A DNA stretch of 64,000 bases, taken from an uncultured Cellvibrionales bacterium (lineage in GTDB: Bacteria; Pseudomonadota; Gammaproteobacteria; Pseudomonadales; Dasaniaceae). The stretch's first letter is position 1, and every line of letters begins with the position of its first letter. Below, piece by piece: positions 18,660-27,784 of the stretch. The translations under genes were made by a program, and so were the position numbers. The stretch lies in assembly GCA_913019905.1 (NCBI GenBank), contig CAJVZD010000014.1, positions 53,733 to 117,732 of the forward strand, read 5' to 3'. The notes under the pieces were generated by a model. It saw nothing but the letters and a program-made list of their open reading frames with translations, was not told the DNA's origin and searched no databases.

Positions 18660-20207
18660 TTAAATTCCGTCTTTTTGTGGATGTGCGCGAAATATTCCGG
18701 AATCGAGCAAATTCAAGGCATTCAGGTACGCTTTTACCGAGGCCGCTATAATATCGGTATCGGTCCCAATTCCATTGACGATAGCATTGTTTTTTTCCAG
18801 ACGAACGGTCACTTCTCCCAGAGAATCAGTGCCCTCTGTGACGGCACTGACAAGATACAGCTTTAAATCAGAGTTGCTGTTCACGACCATTTCTATCGCC
18901 TTAAACGCGGCATCCACCACGCCATCACCCTCAGCCTTACAAGAATGTCGATTTCCATCAACATGCAATATTAGCGATGCCGACGGTTTTTCACCGGACT
19001 TGGAAATCGCTTCCAAGTCGGAGAATGTATATTTTTCAATGACTTGAGGTTCATTGACACCACTGACTAAGGCCTGTAAATCCTCGTCAAAAATCTCGTG
19101 TTTTTTGTCGGCTAATTCCTTGAATCCCCTAAATGCGTCATCCAGCCTGGCCTGGGAGTCGAAGCTAATACCCAACTCGTCAAAACGTGCCCGTACCGCA
19201 GCTCGCCCAGAGTGTTTCCCCAATACCAGTTTATTGGATTTCCAGCCAACCGATTCCGCCTGCATGATTTCGTAGGTTTCGCGATGCTTTAAAACACCGT
19301 CCTGATGAATACCGGATTCATGTGCAAAAGCATTCGCTCCTACTATTGCCTTATTGGGCTGAACCGGAAAACCGGTAATGGATGACACAAGCCGCGACGT
19401 GGATACGATATGGACAGGATTGATAGCCGTTGTTATCGCGTAGGCATCGCCGCGAGTCTTTATAGCCATCACAATTTCTTCCAAGGAGGCGTTGCCTGCA
19501 CGCTCTCCAAGCCCATTGATAGTACATTCTACCTGGCGAGCGCCATTTTCTACCGCCGCAAGAGAATTTGCGACCGCTAAACCCAAATCATTATGACAAT
19601 GCGTAGAGAAGATAGCCTTGTCAGCATTGGGGACGTTTTCGATGACTCTTTTGAACATCGATCCGTATTCTTTGGGAACACCATAACCGACGGTATCGGG
19701 GATATTAATAGTTCGAGCACCCGCATTGATCGTCGCCTCTATAATACGGCATTGAAAATCAAATTCAGAACGGCTGCCATCTTCCAACGAAAACTCTACG
19801 TCATCGCACAAGTCGCGGGCCAAAGTCACCATTTTTACCGCGTGCTCCAGGACTTGTTCAGGCTCCATCATCAACTTGTATTTCATATGAATAGGCGACG
19901 TGGCAATGAAAGTATGTATGCGTCCCGAATTCGCCGATTTTATCGCTTCGCCTGCACGTTCAATATCAATAGTAACAGCTCTGGCCAAGCTACAAATCGT
20001 GCTGTCCTTAACCTGTTCGGCTACGGCTTTAACTGACTCGAAATCACCGGGACTAGCGATGGCAAATCCAGCCTCAATCACATCAACGTTCATTTTTTCA
20101 AGCATTTTTGCAATTCGAACCTTCTCGTCTCGCGTCATCGATGCACCCGGACTTTGTTCGCCATCACGTAGAGTGGTATCAAATACAATTAGTTGATTTT
20201 TGTTCAT
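18660..20207 (-). CDS. leuA: 2-isopropylmalate synthase
   Basis: LeuA condenses 2-oxoisovalerate with acetyl-CoA, the first step of leucine synthesis. The 515-residue protein opens with [16 protein letters not shown], carries the metal-binding STHCHNDLG and the [13 protein letters not shown] segment, and ends in the regulatory dimer domain (from about residue 390) that binds leucine. Length is typical of the long, feedback-regulated form. I see no clear leader peptide in front of it. Confidence 0.96.
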   Translation of the reverse strand: MNKNQLIVFDTTLRDGEQSPGASMTRDEKVRIAKMLEKMNVDVIEAGFAIASPGDFESVKAVAEQVKDSTICSLARAVTIDIERAGEAIKSANSGRIHTFIATSPIHMKYKLMMEPEQVLEHAVKMVTLARDLCDDVEFSLEDGSRSEFDFQCRIIEATINAGARTINIPDTVGYGVPKEYGSMFKRVIENVPNADKAIFSTHCHNDLGLAVANSLAAVENGARQVECTINGLGERAGNASLEEIVMAIKTRGDAYAITTAINPVHIVSTSRLVSSITGFPVQPNKAIVGANAFAHESGIHQDGVLKHRETYEIMQAESVGWKSNKLVLGKHSGRAAVRARFDELGISFDSQARLDDAFRGFKELADKKHEIFDEDLQALVSGVNEPQVIEKYTFSDLEAISKSGEKPSASLILHVDGNRHSCKAEGDGVVDAAFKAIEMVVNSNSDLKLYLVSAVTEGTDSLGEVTVRLEKNNAIVNGIGTDTDIIAASVKAYLNALNLLDSGIFRAHPQKDGI

Positions 20208-20352
20208 GCTGAATTGATTCCTAATAGCCCGGGTATTATTTAAAGCTGACTGATTTCAAACGCGACCGTGACAACGAGTGGGGACTGGCACACCCACTAT
20301 GCTGTCAGTCGATGGTAAAATCGGTCAATTGGGGCGAAGGATAAACCAAAAT

Positions 20353-20619
20353 TCAACAGCGCGCAGGATAAAATATCCTAAATGGCCTCCACAGTGCCAA
20401 AAAGGCAGATTTAGTGCTATAAATCGCCCAGCTGAATAAATAAACGGCTACCCCTTTTGATAAAAAGTAAGGGCTCGGTTGACTGTTGAAATAAAAATAA
20501 GCCCCCGGCGCAATAATAGTAATGGCTAAGCAAAAATTGAAAAGATGTTCCAAAATGCTGGTTTTGAAACGCAATATAGCGGGCAAAATGAGCGCCTTAT
20601 CATTTGAAATGATAGGCAC
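20353..20619 (-). CDS. Possible small membrane protein
   Basis: An 88-residue frame with a GTG start holds two hydrophobic stretches (about residues 23-45 and 53-75). The ribosome site is weak and I recognise no family. It lies alone between leuA and the transhydrogenase operon. It could be chance. Confidence 0.25.
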   Translation of the reverse strand: MPIISNDKALILPAILRFKTSILEHLFNFCLAITIIAPGAYFYFNSQPSPYFLSKGVAVYLFSWAIYSTKSAFLALWRPFRIFYPARC

Positions 20620-20771
20620 TATTTTTAGCCAATAGCTGGATGTACTGATATATTCGCCGCTGTATTGATAAAACGCACCAATTTAGTTCGGTATTATTTT
20701 TCTGCTTGATATCGCAGAAACGAAGGAATATTTCATCGTAACACCTTAAGTTTGTATTACAGGGCTAAGAA

Positions 20772-20894
20772 ATGCCGAGAAAAGAGATTCGTGACTTATT
20801 GGCAACCACTTTTCCTGTTACTAACCGGGTAATTTATTCAGATTATCGATTTTTTGATAGTTTTGCCCCACAACCTGACAAGGACTTTTTATGA
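20772..20894 (+). CDS. 40-residue leader ORF coupled to pntAA
   Basis: A short frame begins at an ATG after AGGGCTAAGAA. It codes for 40 residues (MPRKEIRDLLATTFPVTNRV...) and ends in TTATGA, where the ATG of pntAA overlaps its stop codon. Such an ATGA junction normally means translational coupling. The peptide has no membrane helix and no run of one amino acid. It could be a leader peptide or a small regulatory protein. Confidence 0.45.
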   Translation: MPRKEIRDLLATTFPVTNRVIYSDYRFFDSFAPQPDKDFL

Positions 20895-22024
20895 TTATTG
20901 GCATCCCCAGGGAGCTGGCGACCGGAGAAACTCGAATCCCGGTTATTCCCGATTCGGTAAAGCGATTCGTCGATCAGGGCGCTGACGTGCTCATTGAAGC
21001 GGGTATGGGTCTCGCTATTAATATTGGAGACGCCGCCTTCGAACAGGTGGGAGCTACAATTACAAACGATAGGAGTGCTCTATTAAGTCAGGCTGATATC
21101 GTGCTGCGTCTTCGTAAACCAGACTTGGCAGAAGTAAGCCAGCTAAAGAAAGGCTCCATTCACATCTCATTTCTCGATCCATTCAACGAGCATGAATTGG
21201 TCGATGCTTTTTCCACTGCGGGCGTCACATCGATTAGCATGGAAATGATTCCCCGAACAACTCGCGCACAGAAGATGGACGCCTTGAGCTCACAAGCTAG
21301 TCTCGCCGGTTATGCCATGGTCATCCTAGCGGCTGAGAGACTGGGTAAAATATTACCTATGATGATGACACCGGCGGGAACAATCTCTCCATCCAGAGTA
21401 TTTATTATCGGCGCCGGTGTTGCCGGGCTACAGGCAATCGCAACCGCTAAACGCCTGGGTGCTCGTGTTGACGCTTTCGATACTCGACCCGTGGTCAAGG
21501 AACAGGTGGAATCTCTCGGCGGTAAATTTGTTGAGATTGATCTTGGTGAAACGGGCCAAACAGCCGGCGGTTATGCCAACGCGCTTACTGAAGATCAAGT
21601 CAAACTGCAGCTCGAGGGACAGAAAAAAGTTTGTTCGCAATCCGATATTGTTATTACAACCGCCCAACTATTTGGCCGAGCAGCTCCGATCGTTGTGACA
21701 AAAGATATGCTGGCAGCTATGAAACCGGGCAGCGTTGTGATTGATCTTGCCGTAGAAAGTGGCGGCAATGTAGAAGGCTCTGTTCCCGGCGAAGAGATCG
21801 ACATTGACGGCGTTAAAGTCATTGGCCTTGCGAATATGCCAGGGCGCGTGGCCAATAATGCCAGTCAAATGTATTCCGCCAATGTACACAATCTCGTGCT
21901 TGAGTTTTGGAACAAAGACACCAAAGAATTTGATCTCAATATGGAAGACGAGATTATAAAGGGCTGCGTCATCACACATGATGGCGCACTCGTGAACGAA
22001 ATGATTAAAAACATTAGGGGTTAA
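20891..22024 (+). CDS. pntAA: NAD(P) transhydrogenase subunit alpha, NAD-binding part
   Basis: This 377-residue soluble subunit (domain I) binds NAD(H). It shows MIIGIPRELATGETRIPVIP at the start, the RAQKMDALSSQA loop (RQD-loop region), and the Rossmann motif GAGVAGLQAIATAKRLGA. It belongs to the three-gene split form (as in Rhodospirillum) rather than the two-gene E. coli form. The start overlaps the stop of the short upstream frame; pntAB follows after 2 bases. Confidence 0.95.
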   Translation: MIIGIPRELATGETRIPVIPDSVKRFVDQGADVLIEAGMGLAINIGDAAFEQVGATITNDRSALLSQADIVLRLRKPDLAEVSQLKKGSIHISFLDPFNEHELVDAFSTAGVTSISMEMIPRTTRAQKMDALSSQASLAGYAMVILAAERLGKILPMMMTPAGTISPSRVFIIGAGVAGLQAIATAKRLGARVDAFDTRPVVKEQVESLGGKFVEIDLGETGQTAGGYANALTEDQVKLQLEGQKKVCSQSDIVITTAQLFGRAAPIVVTKDMLAAMKPGSVVIDLAVESGGNVEGSVPGEEIDIDGVKVIGLANMPGRVANNASQMYSANVHNLVLEFWNKDTKEFDLNMEDEIIKGCVITHDGALVNEMIKNIRG

Positions 22025-22026
22025 CA

Positions 22027-22305
22027 ATGGAAGCTATTTATTTATCCTTTATTTTAATGCTCGCAATCTTTTTGGGCTTCGAGCTAATAGCGAAAGTCCC
22101 CTCCACCCTACACACGCCATTAATGTCCGGCTCTAATGCCATATCTGGCATTACTGTGGTCGGGGCTATTAGCGCTGCGAACAGCGGCAGTCCCGATTTA
22201 GCAGTCTGGTTAGGTACAGGCGCTGTCGCCCTAGCGACAATTAACGTGGTAGGTGGTTATATGGTTACCGATCGAATGTTAGCCATGTTCAAGAAAAAAG
22301 GTTAA
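22027..22305 (+). CDS. pntAB: NAD(P) transhydrogenase subunit alpha, membrane part
   Basis: The 92-residue protein is the alpha-side membrane domain (dII) of split transhydrogenases, with three to four helices and the signature TPLMSGSNAISGI. It forms the proton channel together with the helices of PntB. Confidence 0.95.
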   Translation: MEAIYLSFILMLAIFLGFELIAKVPSTLHTPLMSGSNAISGITVVGAISAANSGSPDLAVWLGTGAVALATINVVGGYMVTDRMLAMFKKKG

Positions 22306-22315
22306 GGAATCATAA

Positions 22316-23695
22316 ATGATGCAAAACTTAAACATTGATTTACTTATAAATCTCTCCTACATCGCAGCTGCCGTTCTATTTGTGCTTGGCCTGAAAAAGC
22401 TGAGTTCTCCTGCTACGGCTAGAAAAGGTAACATGCTCTCTGCGATCGGCATGTTAATCGCGATAGTGGTCACGCTACTCAACGAGATTAAACTGCCTTG
22501 GGAAAATATCATAGCGGGTCTCATTGTCGGCGCTCTAATCGGGGCAGTAGCCGCTCGCAGAGTCGAAATGACCGGAATGCCCGAACTCGTCGCTTTGTTT
22601 AATGGCTTTGGCGGTGCGTCCAGCCTGTTGGTAGGCCTGGCCGCTGTGTTTGTAGCCGGCACCTCAACCTTCACCAATGTTACCATTATTCTTTCTATTC
22701 TGATCGGTGGCGTCACTCTAACGGGCAGTCTCATCGCCTACGGTAAACTGAGTGAAAAAATGCCCAGCAAGGCAATTCAGTTTACCGGACAACAAGTTTT
22801 CAATATTGGTTTAGTGTTAGCTATATTGGGCTCTTCTATCATGTTCTGCCTGCAACCAAGTGCTGAAAGTCCCTGGCTTATCGCTGTTATTGGCCTGTCA
22901 TTGTTGTTCGGAATTATGATTACGATTCCTATCGGTGGCGCCGATATGCCCGTGGTTATAGCGCTACTCAATTCCTATTCGGGATTAGCAGCCTGTGCCG
23001 CTGGATTTGTTCTAAGTAATAATCTGTTGATCGTCTCGGGCTCCTTAGTAGGCGCCAGTGGCTTGATACTGACTAACATCATGTGTAAGGCGATGAACCG
23101 ATCCTTAAGCAACGTCTTGTTTAGCGGGTTTGGCGCTACCAAGGTTTCCTCCGCTAAAGTTGAAGGCGAAGTAAAACCAATTTCCGCTGGCGATGCCTTT
23201 CTTATCCTTGAAGCGGCTCAAAACGTCTGTGTTGTGCCCGGCTATGGAATGGCTGTGGCCCAAGCTCAACACGTTGTGCGTGAATTGTCGGATCACCTGG
23301 AAGAAAATGGCTGTGAAGTCCAGTTCGCAATACATCCGGTTGCCGGCCGCATGCCCGGCCATATGAACGTACTATTGGCCGAAGCAAACGTACCCTATGA
23401 TCAATTAGTGGAAATGGACGATATTAATCCGCAAATGGCGAATATGGATGTCGCCATCGTTATTGGCGCGAACGACGTTGTTAACCCAGCAGCCAATGAA
23501 GACGAAGGCAGCCCGTTGTACGGAATGCCTGTTATTAACGTCAACCAAGCTCGGACGGTCTTTGTTCTGAAAAGATCGATGGGCTCAGGATTCTCTGGTG
23601 TCGATAATCCGTTATTTTTTGGCGACAATACGCGTATGTTATTCGGTGATGCCAAAGAATCAATTTCACATATCGTGGGTGAATTTAAGGGCTAA
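22316..23695 (+). CDS. pntB: NAD(P) transhydrogenase subunit beta
   Basis: The 459-residue protein has about nine membrane helices (dII) followed by the soluble NADP(H)-binding dIII domain from about residue 285. That domain carries VPGYGMAVAQAQH, HPVAGRMPGHMNVLLAEA and IGANDVVNPAA. The enzyme uses the proton gradient to make NADPH from NADH. It ends the pnt operon, followed by a strong terminator. Confidence 0.96.
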   Translation: MMQNLNIDLLINLSYIAAAVLFVLGLKKLSSPATARKGNMLSAIGMLIAIVVTLLNEIKLPWENIIAGLIVGALIGAVAARRVEMTGMPELVALFNGFGGASSLLVGLAAVFVAGTSTFTNVTIILSILIGGVTLTGSLIAYGKLSEKMPSKAIQFTGQQVFNIGLVLAILGSSIMFCLQPSAESPWLIAVIGLSLLFGIMITIPIGGADMPVVIALLNSYSGLAACAAGFVLSNNLLIVSGSLVGASGLILTNIMCKAMNRSLSNVLFSGFGATKVSSAKVEGEVKPISAGDAFLILEAAQNVCVVPGYGMAVAQAQHVVRELSDHLEENGCEVQFAIHPVAGRMPGHMNVLLAEANVPYDQLVEMDDINPQMANMDVAIVIGANDVVNPAANEDEGSPLYGMPVINVNQARTVFVLKRSMGSGFSGVDNPLFFGDNTRMLFGDAKESISHIVGEFKG

Positions 23696-23760
23696 TGTCG
23701 GGAATGAATTAGAGACCGTAGTGAAGGCTATAACCGTAACAATAAATCGTCAGTAGAATC

Positions 23761-23792
23761 AAAAAAAGCCAGCAAAAATGCTGGCTTTTTTT
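23761..23792 (+). terminator. Rho-independent terminator of the pnt operon
   Basis: A 13-bp stem AAAAAAAGCCAGC / GCTGGCTTTTTTT with a 6-base loop. The A and T flanks make it work in both directions, so it can also serve the converging glycosyltransferase gene. Confidence 0.93.
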
Positions 23793-23853
23793 ATGGATCA
23801 TCAACAACCGAACGCAAACACTACGCCGAGTGTTGGAACACCAAATTCGTCAG

Positions 23854-24966
23854 TCATTTCGCTACCAACGACTGATATAACTGGTAGTAACGCTCTCCCA
23901 TAGACTTTCCCGTAAATAGCTCTTCATAGCGATCAAGCGCAGCGCGACCTAATCTTTTCGCCATCGATGGGTCGTCATTTAGCAAATCCATCGCCGTTCT
24001 CAAGGACTGACTGTCCCCGGGCTCGACAACTAAACCCGTCTTTTTGTGAATATTAATATAAGTTGTGCCGGTATTTATATCGGCCGAAATAAGAGGTTTT
24101 CCGTACATCGCGGCTTCCAACAAACTGACGCCAAAGGCTTCCGATCGGAGGTGTGACGGCAAAATAACGGCCCGACACAATTTGTATAAAGCTATCTTGT
24201 GTTCGTCGGAGATAAATCCGAGAAACCTGACATTGCTCAAACCTAGTTTTCGCACCTGCTTTTTAAGTTTTGCCTCCATTGGGCCGGCACCGGCGATCAG
24301 AAGCGTGTAGTCGGCATTTTTCATCGAATCCAGAAGAATATGTAGACCTTTGTAATACCGTAATACTCCTACGAACAAAAAGAAATCGACCCCACAATCC
24401 TTTTTGACTGATTCTAAAAAATCCTGGCTGACATCCGGATAAGACACCCGGTTAATTCCGATGGGTATGGTTTCCAGCTTGGCCTTATACCGGATCAGAG
24501 TGGGACTAGATTCTGCGTAGTTAGGCGATGTGGTCACTATTTTGTCAACCGATGCAAGATAACGAGCCTCAAGCGGCGCATACGCTAACTTAAGAAATTT
24601 TTGGCGGACGATGTCGGAATGATAAGTGAGAACGCTGGGGCGACTAACAGAACTTCGCAGACTCACAAAATCAGAAAAAGGCCAGGGGTAATGAAGATTG
24701 ACCACGTCGGCCCATTCCAGCAACTCCCGATACTGTTTGATCGCATCTAATCCTACAGTGCACGAAGCTATTTCAAAACTCTTCTTAACTTGATAGACAG
24801 CAGCCTCTTCCCGGACTATTGGCTCGGGCGAAGGTTTGTCGCTGATGGTCAGTATTCGGTTTTCTACCCCTAACAGTTTGGTGTTAAGGCAAATTTGACG
24901 AATGACTTCTTCCAGACCACCTTGTGTATCCGGAAAATAGGTTCTATAGAAATGTAGTATTTTCAT
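23854..24966 (-). CDS. Family 4 glycosyltransferase
   Basis: The 370-residue GT-B protein has the GT4 donor-site pattern SEAFGVSLLEA (EX7E), the FVGVLRYYKGLHIL linker strand and an N-terminal YRTYFPDTQGGLEEVI acceptor-side loop. It is a retaining transferase that builds a cell-surface polysaccharide or lipopolysaccharide; the sugar cannot be read from sequence. It stands alone, without other polysaccharide genes in the window, which is unusual for this family. Confidence 0.88.
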   Translation of the reverse strand: MKILHFYRTYFPDTQGGLEEVIRQICLNTKLLGVENRILTISDKPSPEPIVREEAAVYQVKKSFEIASCTVGLDAIKQYRELLEWADVVNLHYPWPFSDFVSLRSSVSRPSVLTYHSDIVRQKFLKLAYAPLEARYLASVDKIVTTSPNYAESSPTLIRYKAKLETIPIGINRVSYPDVSQDFLESVKKDCGVDFFLFVGVLRYYKGLHILLDSMKNADYTLLIAGAGPMEAKLKKQVRKLGLSNVRFLGFISDEHKIALYKLCRAVILPSHLRSEAFGVSLLEAAMYGKPLISADINTGTTYINIHKKTGLVVEPGDSQSLRTAMDLLNDDPSMAKRLGRAALDRYEELFTGKSMGERYYQLYQSLVAK

Positions 24967-25240
24967 GCAGCGTATGAGATACCGAGAATCTTTTTGAAAA
25001 GTACCGTAAAGATCGGATCATAACAAAGAACCAGTGAACTGTGGCTTTTTCCATAAAAAACAATGTAATAATGACCATCGAGGAAAATTATTGCCGATGT
25101 TAAACCACCCTTCTGCGATTAAATCAGGCGCTGCTGTTAAACCGTAGTGCGGGAATATCAAATACAGACAGTTCGATAAAAGATTGTCACCATGCAACCG
25201 CCAGTTTGAATGACTGTATTTGTCCCGCTCTTTTGTCCCC

Positions 25241-25858
25241 CTATGCACTCAGCGCAGCAAACTCGACACTTTCACCGATTTGATCTAGCGCTCGCTGAAA
25301 GCTTGCTTCAGCATCGACATTCATCTGGTCAGCGGCAATAATATTAACGTTCTCTATACCAATAAAGCGAAATACCTGCTTCAGATAATCACTGACGAAA
25401 TCGACCGGGCTCTGCAACGGTACGCCGCCGGTGGTAATTATAATATCTAACTGCTTGTCCTTCAGTAGGCCGACGGGACCTTGGCTCGTATACTGAAAGG
25501 TAACCCCGGCACGACAGATTAGATCAATCCACGCTTTTAGGGTCGCAGGTACACCGAAATTGTACATCGGCGTTGTTAAAACAATTCGATCAGCGCGCTG
25601 CAATTCATCGATCAACTGGTCTGAAAACGCTAATCGGTCCTGCTGTTCAGTACTGCGCTGCTCGACGGGTGTAAAGTTGGCACCTACCCACGCTTCGTCA
25701 ACGAAGGTCAGTTGTTGATTTAAATCCCGGTGCTCAATATGCGCTTCCGGATGTGATTCCTCTAGCTTTTGGATCAATTCATCACCCAACTTTTTGCTGC
25801 TGGAAGTTGAAGCGCTGGCGCTCGCGTCGATACGTAATATTTGTTTAACTGTGCTCAT
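25241..25858 (-). CDS. azoR: FMN-dependent NADH azoreductase
   Basis: The 205-residue flavodoxin-fold quinone/azo reductase shows RIDASASAS...SKKLGDEL (FMN phosphate loop), TPMYNFGVPATLKAWID and TTGGVPLQSPVDF, all typical of AzoR. It reduces quinones and azo compounds by two electrons. It is divergent from a LysR gene, a common arrangement in which the regulator responds to quinone-like or thiol stress. Confidence 0.92.
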   Translation of the reverse strand: MSTVKQILRIDASASASTSSSKKLGDELIQKLEESHPEAHIEHRDLNQQLTFVDEAWVGANFTPVEQRSTEQQDRLAFSDQLIDELQRADRIVLTTPMYNFGVPATLKAWIDLICRAGVTFQYTSQGPVGLLKDKQLDIIITTGGVPLQSPVDFVSDYLKQVFRFIGIENVNIIAADQMNVDAEASFQRALDQIGESVEFAALSA

Positions 25859-26145
25859 TAGTATTGCCCTTGTCGATAATCAGTGAGTCATTCCTGCTTC
25901 GAATCCAATGCTAATGGCATCCACACAGGGTGTACATTTATCCTCGCCGCCAAGCTATCTTAATTCAGCGGTGAAAATGGCCGAACTGCAAGCAATAGCG
26001 CTACAATATTCGGCTTTGTTAATTTCGATAACTGCTTCTCAATCAACAACAAGGCTATTATCATTGTTCTTTCTTGCGGAATAAACAACGAAAACATTAA
26101 AACACTGTTCGCAATAACAGAACAATAACGGAATCAAAAATCAGC

Positions 26146-27051
26146 ATGAATAAATTCGAAGAACTTGAGGCCTTTGTTGCGGTGGTAGACCAGCGCAGCT
26201 TTAGCAAGGCCGGTGACAAGCTCGGTGTTGCTAAATCGGCACTCAGCAGGCGAGTCAGTGACCTTGAAAAACGACTCGGTGTACAGCTCATGCAGCGCAC
26301 GACCCGCAAGTTATCCCTGACAGATACAGGCCAGCACTTCTATCAGCGGGCCGTTACTCTATTAGCCGACCTGGCCGAGGCCGAAGAGATCGTTTCCGAT
26401 GCGCAATACGACCTCTCGGGAAAAATCAAACTGGCGGTGCCAATGGGCCTTGGTATCAGCCAACTATCGAAACCGATCGCGGAGTTTATGCTGCAACACC
26501 CAAAGATAGAAATCGCGATTGATCTCAACGACCGGCAAATCAATCTGGTCGAAGAGGGATTTGATCTTACCGTTAGGGTGGGTGACCTGCAGGACTCAAG
26601 CTTGATTGCACGTAAACTGGCGAGCTTGCAATTTGCCGTGTGTGCGAGTCCCGACTACCTAGCAAAACACGGCGAACCGTTACACCCGTCCGAATTATCC
26701 GCCCATGAGGTGCTTATTTACAGCAATACTTCGACGAATATGCAATGGACATTTACCGATCAGGGCAAACGACTATTACCGCGCGTAAAGAGCCGCATGA
26801 GCGCCAATAATGGTGATCTATTGGCAAAACTCGCCACTCATCACCTGGGGATTACCTCGGGACCACTATTCCATTTACAGGCGTATATCGACCGCGGTGA
26901 ACTCATTCCTATATTAACCCGTTATCCGAAACCCGAAACGGGCATATACGCCGTTTACCCACCCGGACGCATGGTGCCGAGACGAGTTAAAGTATTGAGC
27001 GACTATTTATTTGATTGGTTTCGAGCCAACGAATACGGGCAACAAAAGTAA
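26146..27051 (+). CDS. LysR-family regulator, probably of azoR
   Basis: The 301-residue protein has the LysR helix-turn-helix (SFSKAGDKLGVAKSALSRRVSDLEKRLG) and the two-lobed effector domain of the CrgA/AaeR-like group. It is divergent from azoR across a 287-base gap, the classic layout for a regulator and its target. No T-N11-A site could be singled out by eye. Confidence 0.92.
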   Translation: MNKFEELEAFVAVVDQRSFSKAGDKLGVAKSALSRRVSDLEKRLGVQLMQRTTRKLSLTDTGQHFYQRAVTLLADLAEAEEIVSDAQYDLSGKIKLAVPMGLGISQLSKPIAEFMLQHPKIEIAIDLNDRQINLVEEGFDLTVRVGDLQDSSLIARKLASLQFAVCASPDYLAKHGEPLHPSELSAHEVLIYSNTSTNMQWTFTDQGKRLLPRVKSRMSANNGDLLAKLATHHLGITSGPLFHLQAYIDRGELIPILTRYPKPETGIYAVYPPGRMVPRRVKVLSDYLFDWFRANEYGQQK

Positions 27052-27117
27052 TCGCCGTCCGATCCATTTGCCCCTACTACCAACTGAAAATTTTTGACGC
27101 ATGAAAAGAGTCGAGTT

Positions 27118-27528
27118 TTAGCAATCGACAAGAGGCGCTTCTTCCTCAACATTGCGCATATGGTCGGCCATCGGCTCGATTTTTTCCAACAGCTCAACTT
27201 CCAGAGCAGGCTCTAAACTCATCTGTTCGAGGGTTTTGTACAGGCAGGCGCGCCATGCGTCTCTATCATCGACACCGATAGAAACATGTTTATGACGCGC
27301 CCGTAGCCGCGGATGTCCATATTTGTCGACAAACAACGGAGGTCCGCCAAACCAACCCGTATAATATTCAAAGAGCTTCAATCGCGAATCGGAGAGATCC
27401 GCCGCATGCAGTGACCGTATATGTTTTGCTTGCGGGAGAGAATCCATAAAGTCGTAAAACAGGTTAACAAACGTCCGTACGCCCTGCTCACCGCCAATTC
27501 GTTCGTACAAGCTTACTTGATCAGACAC
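27118..27528 (-). CDS. Group II truncated hemoglobin
   Basis: The 136-residue 2/2 globin has SLYERIGGEQGVRTFVNLFYDFM at the start, the WFGGPPLFVDKYGHPRLRARH segment containing the proximal His, and DAWRACL with the group-II Trp. Group II globins bind oxygen and NO and often act in NO or peroxide detoxification. It is a single gene 10 kb from the denitrification island and has no FNR box visible upstream, so a link is only speculative. Confidence 0.9.
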   Translation of the reverse strand: MSDQVSLYERIGGEQGVRTFVNLFYDFMDSLPQAKHIRSLHAADLSDSRLKLFEYYTGWFGGPPLFVDKYGHPRLRARHKHVSIGVDDRDAWRACLYKTLEQMSLEPALEVELLEKIEPMADHMRNVEEEAPLVDC

Positions 27529-27784
27529 TTACTCACTCCTGGAATTACCCAACTACCATTTTCTCAACAATCATTGTCTCAACGACAAGCTATGAGTCAT
27601 CATCAGCACTTACATTATCGACCTAGATCGACAGTATCATTCAGCGCAATTATAAATCACCGCAAAAACGCATGCCATCAATTATCGCGGTTAGGCCGAT
27701 AACATCAAAGAGCGGCCGTCCTCCCTCTTTTCTAGACGATCTAACTGGCGCTTATCCAAAAACTCGACACACGCTGAGTGAAAA

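Noticed and set aside
25018..25248. 76-codon frame on the minus strand after azoR
   Set aside because: It overlaps the azoR end, has a low-complexity mixture of Cys/Trp/His, no membrane or domain pattern and no ribosome site.
27118..27528. Linking the truncated hemoglobin to the denitrification island
   Set aside because: It is 10 kb away, with no FNR box seen; the link would rest only on the known NO chemistry of the family.
27574..27588. TTGTC-N5-GACAA inverted repeat upstream of the globin gene
   Set aside because: It has the wrong half-sites and spacing for FNR/Dnr and no other support as an operator.
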